A stretch of 8,224 nt of DNA from Clostridia bacterium (lineage in GTDB: Bacteria > Bacillota > Clostridia > Oscillospirales > CAG-272): the NCBI GenBank assembly GCA_900753285.1, contig CAADYN010000183.1:1-8224 (forward strand), in the 5' to 3' direction. Below the pieces are notes generated by a model. It searched no databases. It had not been told where the DNA came from and saw only the letters and a list, made by a program, of their open reading frames with translations. Below, in pieces: positions 4,624 through 8,224 of this stretch. Positions within the stretch are counted from its first letter, which is position 1. Each line of letters starts with the position of its first letter. Made by a program: the position numbers and the translations under genes.

Positions 4624-7479
4624 ATGGCAACATTATTCCAGAAATACGCTGCCCTCAAGGTACGTATCGGCGGAAACCGCGAGCTTCACGGATATGAAGA
4701 AACTTTCGGTATGCCCCGCGAAGAGCAGCAGCACATCACACCCGTACCGCGCTACATCGTTCGTATTTTATCAGAGGTTGAGTTTTCAATCCGCCTCTCA
4801 AAGTCACTCTCCGGCAAGTATGACAGCATTATCGACTCCGCGATAGACTATCTCTCATCCGTAGTTGACGAGGAAGGCTGCATCACAAAGTCCGCGGCGG
4901 CTAAGGCGGAAGAAATGCTCATGCCCCTCGCTTCCGACGCAAAAGAGTATAAGCTCATCCTCGCAGGTCACGCTCATATCGACATGAACTGGATGTGGAG
5001 CTGGCACGAAACAGTTGCGGCTACCATCGCTACCTTCACAACCATGCTTAACATAATGGACGAGTACCCGGACTTCTGCTTCAGCCAGTCCCAGACCGCC
5101 GTTTACAAGATAGTAGACGACTACGCACCCGAGCTTCACGACAGAATAAAAGCGCGCATTGACGAGGGACGCTGGGAAGTCACCTCCTCCGCATGGGTTG
5201 AGACGGACAAGAACATGCCGAACACGGAGTCAATCGTCCGCCACATCGGCTACTCAAAGAAATACCTCTCCGAAAAGTGGGGCGTATCTCCCGACAAGCT
5301 CGAGGTGGACTTCTCCCCCGACACATTCGGTCACAGCGCATTCCTTCCCGAGCTTGACAACTACGGCGGAGTAAAGTACTATTATCACTGCCGCGGTCTC
5401 GACGGAAACAACGCTCTCTATCGCTGGAAAGCACCGTCCGGCAAGGAGCTCATCGTTTACCGTGAACAGCACTGGTACAACAGCGGTATCTCACCGAAGC
5501 CGGCTATGGCTCTCATCGACATTTCCGAGAGAAGCGGCGGACTCAAGACAGGTCTTGTAGTTTACGGCGTAGGCGACCACGGCGGCGGACCTACAAGACG
5601 TGACGTCGAAAGAGCTATCGAAATGCAGTCATGGCCCGTATTCCCGGTTATCAAGTTCGGCACAATGCGCGAATTCTTCAAGGAAGCTGAAACAGTACGC
5701 GAAAAGCTCCCCGTTGTCGACCATGAGCTTAACTTCACATTCCCCGGCTGCTACACAACTCAGTCGAGACTGAAAAAGGGCAACCGTCAGGCAGAAGGCG
5801 CTCTCTCCGAAGCTGAAACCGCACTTGCATTCGCTCACACAAGAGCAGGCGCACAGGTTCACTCCGAAGCCGTTGAATCCGCATGGCAGAAGGTGCTCTT
5901 CACCCACTTCCACGACATTCTCACCGGCTCTTGCGTACAGGACAGCCGTGAGCACGCTATGGGACTGTTCCAGGACGCTCTCGCTACAGCTAATACCGAG
6001 ACTTCCCTCGCACTCGGAAAGCTCTCCGCGAAGATTGACACTTCCATGATAGTTACAAAGGCTGACCCCAACTCACAGGCTGAGGGCGCGGGCGCAGGCT
6101 ACAACATCGAAAACTTTGCCGGACGTGCTGCCGACGAAAGAGGATGCGGTCTTACAAGAATCTGGAACGTATTCAACAACTCCTACGCTGACCGTGAAGA
6201 ACCCGTTGAGATAACAGCATGGGACTGGGTCGGCGACATGAGATACATCAAGGTAACGGACGCAGAGGGCAAGGAGCTTGAATTCCAGCTCATCGACGGC
6301 GGACTCCAGCAGTACTGGGATCACAAATACTTCCGCTTCCTCGTATATCTGAAGGTTCCCGCAATGGGCTACACCACCGTAGTTCTGAAGCAGGGCGATA
6401 TGGGCGACTATCCCGTATATCTCCAGCCCGAGGGACGTACAACAGGCGTTGACAGAAACTATGTCCTCGAAAACGAATATGTGCGCTATGAGTTCGACTA
6501 CTCCACCGGCGAGCTTCTCTCCATGAAGGACAAGGACACCGGCAGAGAGTACATAGCTCCCGGAAAGCGCGGCGGCGTGGTTCTCTTTGACACGAACCGT
6601 CACAACTCCAGCGCATGGAACATCGGCACACACCTCGAAATGTTCCCTGTTACAAACGTTTACAACATCCACTACACAATAGGCGGAAAGCTCCGTCGCG
6701 GATTCGCTTTTGAAACAAAGATAAGAAACTCCTCCGTAACCGTTGAGTACACTCTCGACAAGGGTGCAAAGGCGGTTAAGGCTCACATCAGAGCTGACTG
6801 GAGCGAGGTGGGCGGCGAAAAGGTTCCCGTTCTCTCGTACGTTCTCCCGACAAACATCGAATGCGACAAGTTTGCTTACAATGTTCCCGGCGGTCGTATG
6901 GTTCGTGAAGCTGCGGAAGGCGACAGACCCGGTCTTTCCTATATCACAACATACGCAGGCGACGGCACAACAAACGCGGGTATCATCGCCGACAGCAAAT
7001 ACGGCTTCCGCGGCGTAGTAAGAGACGGCAAGGCTGTAGCTGAATGCACTCTCATCAACACTGCGACAAGCCCCGATCCGTATCCGGAAAGAGGTATTCA
7101 CAACATCACGCTTTGGATAGGTCTGTTCCCGTCCTGCCCTGTTGAGATGGAAAAGTGCTCCGTTCGCGCCGTTCACAACATGACTCCCGTAAGCACAGGC
7201 TCTCATAAGGGTGAGCTTGCTCCCGAGGGAACATTCATGAAGTTCTCTTCCGAAGGCGCAATTCTCTCCGCTGTTTACGCACACGACGACAAGCTCTGCG
7301 TCCGCTGCTACTCCGTATCCGACAAGCCCACGGAGGTTACTGTAGACACGCTCGGAGACATCAAGGAAGCATACACAGCTAACCTTCTCGAGGAAAAGAC
7401 AGGAGAGGTTCACGTTGACGGCTCAAAGGTTTCCGTAACGGTAGCTCCCTACAACACGACAACAATAGTTATCAGATAA
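4624..7479 (+). CDS. GH38 alpha-mannosidase, cytoplasmic
   Basis: A 951-residue glycoside hydrolase of family 38, which releases mannose from alpha-mannosides by a retaining, metal-dependent mechanism. The start is ATG at 4624, preceded by AAGGAGG. An in-frame TTG at 4588 touches the promoter -10 box and cannot be the start. About 110 N-terminal residues precede the catalytic domain: AGHAHIDMNWMW with metal ligands H118 and D120, DFSPDTFGHSAFLP with the predicted nucleophile D233, GVGDHGGGPT near 315-324, and FTHFHDILTGS with the third ligand, probably H430. These match the known Zn site of Golgi mannosidase II. The rest, from about 500, is the beta-sandwich half usual in the family. There is no signal peptide, so it should act on imported oligosaccharides. 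It is alone between its own promoter and terminator. Substrate linkage cannot be read from the sequence. Confidence 0.95.
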   Translation: MATLFQKYAALKVRIGGNRELHGYEETFGMPREEQQHITPVPRYIVRILSEVEFSIRLSKSLSGKYDSIIDSAIDYLSSVVDEEGCITKSAAAKAEEMLMPLASDAKEYKLILAGHAHIDMNWMWSWHETVAATIATFTTMLNIMDEYPDFCFSQSQTAVYKIVDDYAPELHDRIKARIDEGRWEVTSSAWVETDKNMPNTESIVRHIGYSKKYLSEKWGVSPDKLEVDFSPDTFGHSAFLPELDNYGGVKYYYHCRGLDGNNALYRWKAPSGKELIVYREQHWYNSGISPKPAMALIDISERSGGLKTGLVVYGVGDHGGGPTRRDVERAIEMQSWPVFPVIKFGTMREFFKEAETVREKLPVVDHELNFTFPGCYTTQSRLKKGNRQAEGALSEAETALAFAHTRAGAQVHSEAVESAWQKVLFTHFHDILTGSCVQDSREHAMGLFQDALATANTETSLALGKLSAKIDTSMIVTKADPNSQAEGAGAGYNIENFAGRAADERGCGLTRIWNVFNNSYADREEPVEITAWDWVGDMRYIKVTDAEGKELEFQLIDGGLQQYWDHKYFRFLVYLKVPAMGYTTVVLKQGDMGDYPVYLQPEGRTTGVDRNYVLENEYVRYEFDYSTGELLSMKDKDTGREYIAPGKRGGVVLFDTNRHNSSAWNIGTHLEMFPVTNVYNIHYTIGGKLRRGFAFETKIRNSSVTVEYTLDKGAKAVKAHIRADWSEVGGEKVPVLSYVLPTNIECDKFAYNVPGGRMVREAAEGDRPGLSYITTYAGDGTTNAGIIADSKYGFRGVVRDGKAVAECTLINTATSPDPYPERGIHNITLWIGLFPSCPVEMEKCSVRAVHNMTPVSTGSHKGELAPEGTFMKFSSEGAILSAVYAHDDKLCVRCYSVSDKPTEVTVDTLGDIKEAYTANLLEEKTGEVHVDGSKVSVTVAPYNTTTIVIR

Positions 7480-7490
7480 ATTAAAAAGAG

Positions 7491-7528
7491 AAAAAGCGGC
7501 ATCTTCATTTTGGGGGATGTCGTTTTTT
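7491..7528 (+). terminator. Intrinsic terminator after the mannosidase gene
   Basis: CGGCATC (7497-7503) pairs with GATGTCG (7516-7522) through one G-U pair and is followed by six T (7523-7528). Five A precede the stem (7491-7495) and can extend it. It begins 12 bases after the mannosidase stop codon and separates this gene from fucI. Confidence 0.85.
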
Positions 7529-7560
7529 CGTAAAATTCAGCATAAAATCGTAGCTTTTTG

Positions 7561-7572
7561 TAATTGCAATTA
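7561..7572. promoter_or_regulatory. 12-bp palindrome over the fucI -35 box (candidate operator)
   Basis: TAATTGCAATTA reads the same on both strands and covers the -35 box TTGCAA (7564-7569). A protein bound here would compete with RNA polymerase, as expected for a sugar-responsive repressor. No regulator gene is present in the window to support this directly. Confidence 0.4.
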
Positions 7573-7592
7573 TGTTATATATATGATATAAT
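7564..7592 (+). promoter_or_regulatory. Sigma-A promoter of fucI
   Basis: TTGCAA (7564-7569, 4 of 6), a 17-base spacer and a perfect TATAAT (7587-7592) lie 43 bases before the fucI start codon. Transcription would begin near 7599. Confidence 0.75.
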
Positions 7593-7635
7593 GAGCTTGT
7601 AAAAAAATAATATCACATGAAAGAGGTATATAGAA

Positions 7636-8224
7636 ATGGCAGAATCCAGACTTATCGGCAGCTACCCCGTTATCGGTATCCGCCCGACAATCGACGGCAG
7701 ACGCGGCGCGCTCAAGGTTCGTGAATCTCTCGAAGAGCAGACCATGAACATGGCGAAAAGCGCGGCTAAGCTGTTCACGGAAAATCTCCGCTACTCAAAC
7801 GGCGAGCCTGTAAAGGTAGTTATCGCTGACACCACTATCGGTCGTGTAGGTGAAAGTGCGGCTTGTGCGGACAAATTCAAAAAAGAAGGCGTTGACATCA
7901 CCCTCACCGTTACTCCCTGCTGGTGCTACGGCTCGGAAACAATGGACCAGGACCCGAACACCATTAAGGCTGTATGGGGTTTTAACGGCACAGAGCGTCC
8001 CGGTGCGGTTTATCTCGCTTCCGTTCTTGCAACTCACGCACAGAAGGGTCTTCCCGCGTTCGGTATCTACGGTCACGATGTACTTGACGCAGACGACACC
8101 ACAATTCCCGCGGACGTTGAGGAAAAGCTCCTTCGTTTCGGTCGTGCCGCAGTTGCAGCCGCTACGATGAGAGGAAAGTCATATCTCCAGATAGGCTCTA
8201 TCTGCATGGGTATCGGCGGCTCCA
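7636..8224 (+). CDS. fucI: L-fucose isomerase, 3' end outside the window
   Basis: The first 196 residues of L-fucose isomerase, which interconverts L-fucose and L-fuculose in the cytoplasm (many also act on D-arabinose), the first step of fucose breakdown. The sequence follows the well-known enterobacterial FucI almost line by line: IGIRPTIDGRRG near the N-terminus, VRESLEEQTMNMAK at about 28-41, VTPCWCYGSETMDQDP at about 92-107, KAVWGFNGTERPGAVYLA, FGIYGHDVLDADDT, IPADVEEKLLRFGRA and GKSYLQIGSICMGIGGS at the edge. About one third of the usual 590 residues is present; the Mn-binding acidic residues lie further on and are not seen. The start ATG follows AAAGAGGT with slightly long spacing. It has its own promoter, and fuculokinase or aldolase genes may follow outside the window. 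Confidence 0.96.
   Translation, partial: MAESRLIGSYPVIGIRPTIDGRRGALKVRESLEEQTMNMAKSAAKLFTENLRYSNGEPVKVVIADTTIGRVGESAACADKFKKEGVDITLTVTPCWCYGSETMDQDPNTIKAVWGFNGTERPGAVYLASVLATHAQKGLPAFGIYGHDVLDADDTTIPADVEEKLLRFGRAAVAAATMRGKSYLQIGSICMGIGGS

Noticed and set aside
6073..7413. 446-residue ORF antisense to the mannosidase gene
   Set aside because: It is complementary to the GH38 C-terminal half, shows no recognisable domain and has odd Val/Cys-rich composition; the sense-strand match is decisive.

Overview
The window looks like chromosomal DNA of a Gram-positive anaerobe of the Bacillota, probably class Clostridia (a gut Oscillospiraceae/Ruminococcaceae type). The grounds are the strong AAGGAGG-type ribosome binding sites, the AT-rich gaps with sigma-A promoters between coding DNA of roughly even base composition, the lipoprotein signal, and the sugar genes (GH38 alpha-mannosidase, L-fucose isomerase). 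The assignment is inference. No insertion sequence, phage gene, CRISPR array or long repeat is visible.

Layout. 1-1099 (minus) is a two-gene operon: a histidine-phosphatase-superfamily enzyme followed by a GNAT acetyltransferase cut by the window edge. It is read from a promoter with perfect consensus boxes at 1135-1163. 1243-1667 (plus) is a tRNA cluster, Gly(UCC)-Arg(UCU)-His(GUG), with its own promoter and a strong terminator; none of the three genes encodes CCA. 1746-3304 (minus) holds three tightly packed genes: an acyl-ACP thioesterase, a lipid-anchored barnase-type ribonuclease, and a barstar-type inhibitor that overlaps the ribonuclease stop codon. 3399-4358 (minus) is a class II fructose-bisphosphate aldolase. 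A divergent promoter region (4359-4623) separates it from 4624-7479 (plus), a cytoplasmic GH38 alpha-mannosidase. After a terminator, L-fucose isomerase begins at 7636 and runs off the right edge.

How it fits together. The mannosidase and fucose isomerase would process mannose- and fucose-containing glycans, such as host N-glycans or mucin, and feed glycolysis, where the aldolase acts. They have separate promoters and the link is inferred from proximity only.

The most notable locus is the ribonuclease/inhibitor pair. The ribonuclease keeps the barnase catalytic residues but carries a lipobox. Directly behind the anchor it has a short motif (IGIIGGADGPTAI) that I otherwise know from Na+-translocating decarboxylase beta subunits, then an acidic Thr/Glu/Ser linker. 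This suggests a surface-tethered or released RNase toxin with a cytoplasmic antidote. The rest of the window is ordinary housekeeping and sugar metabolism.
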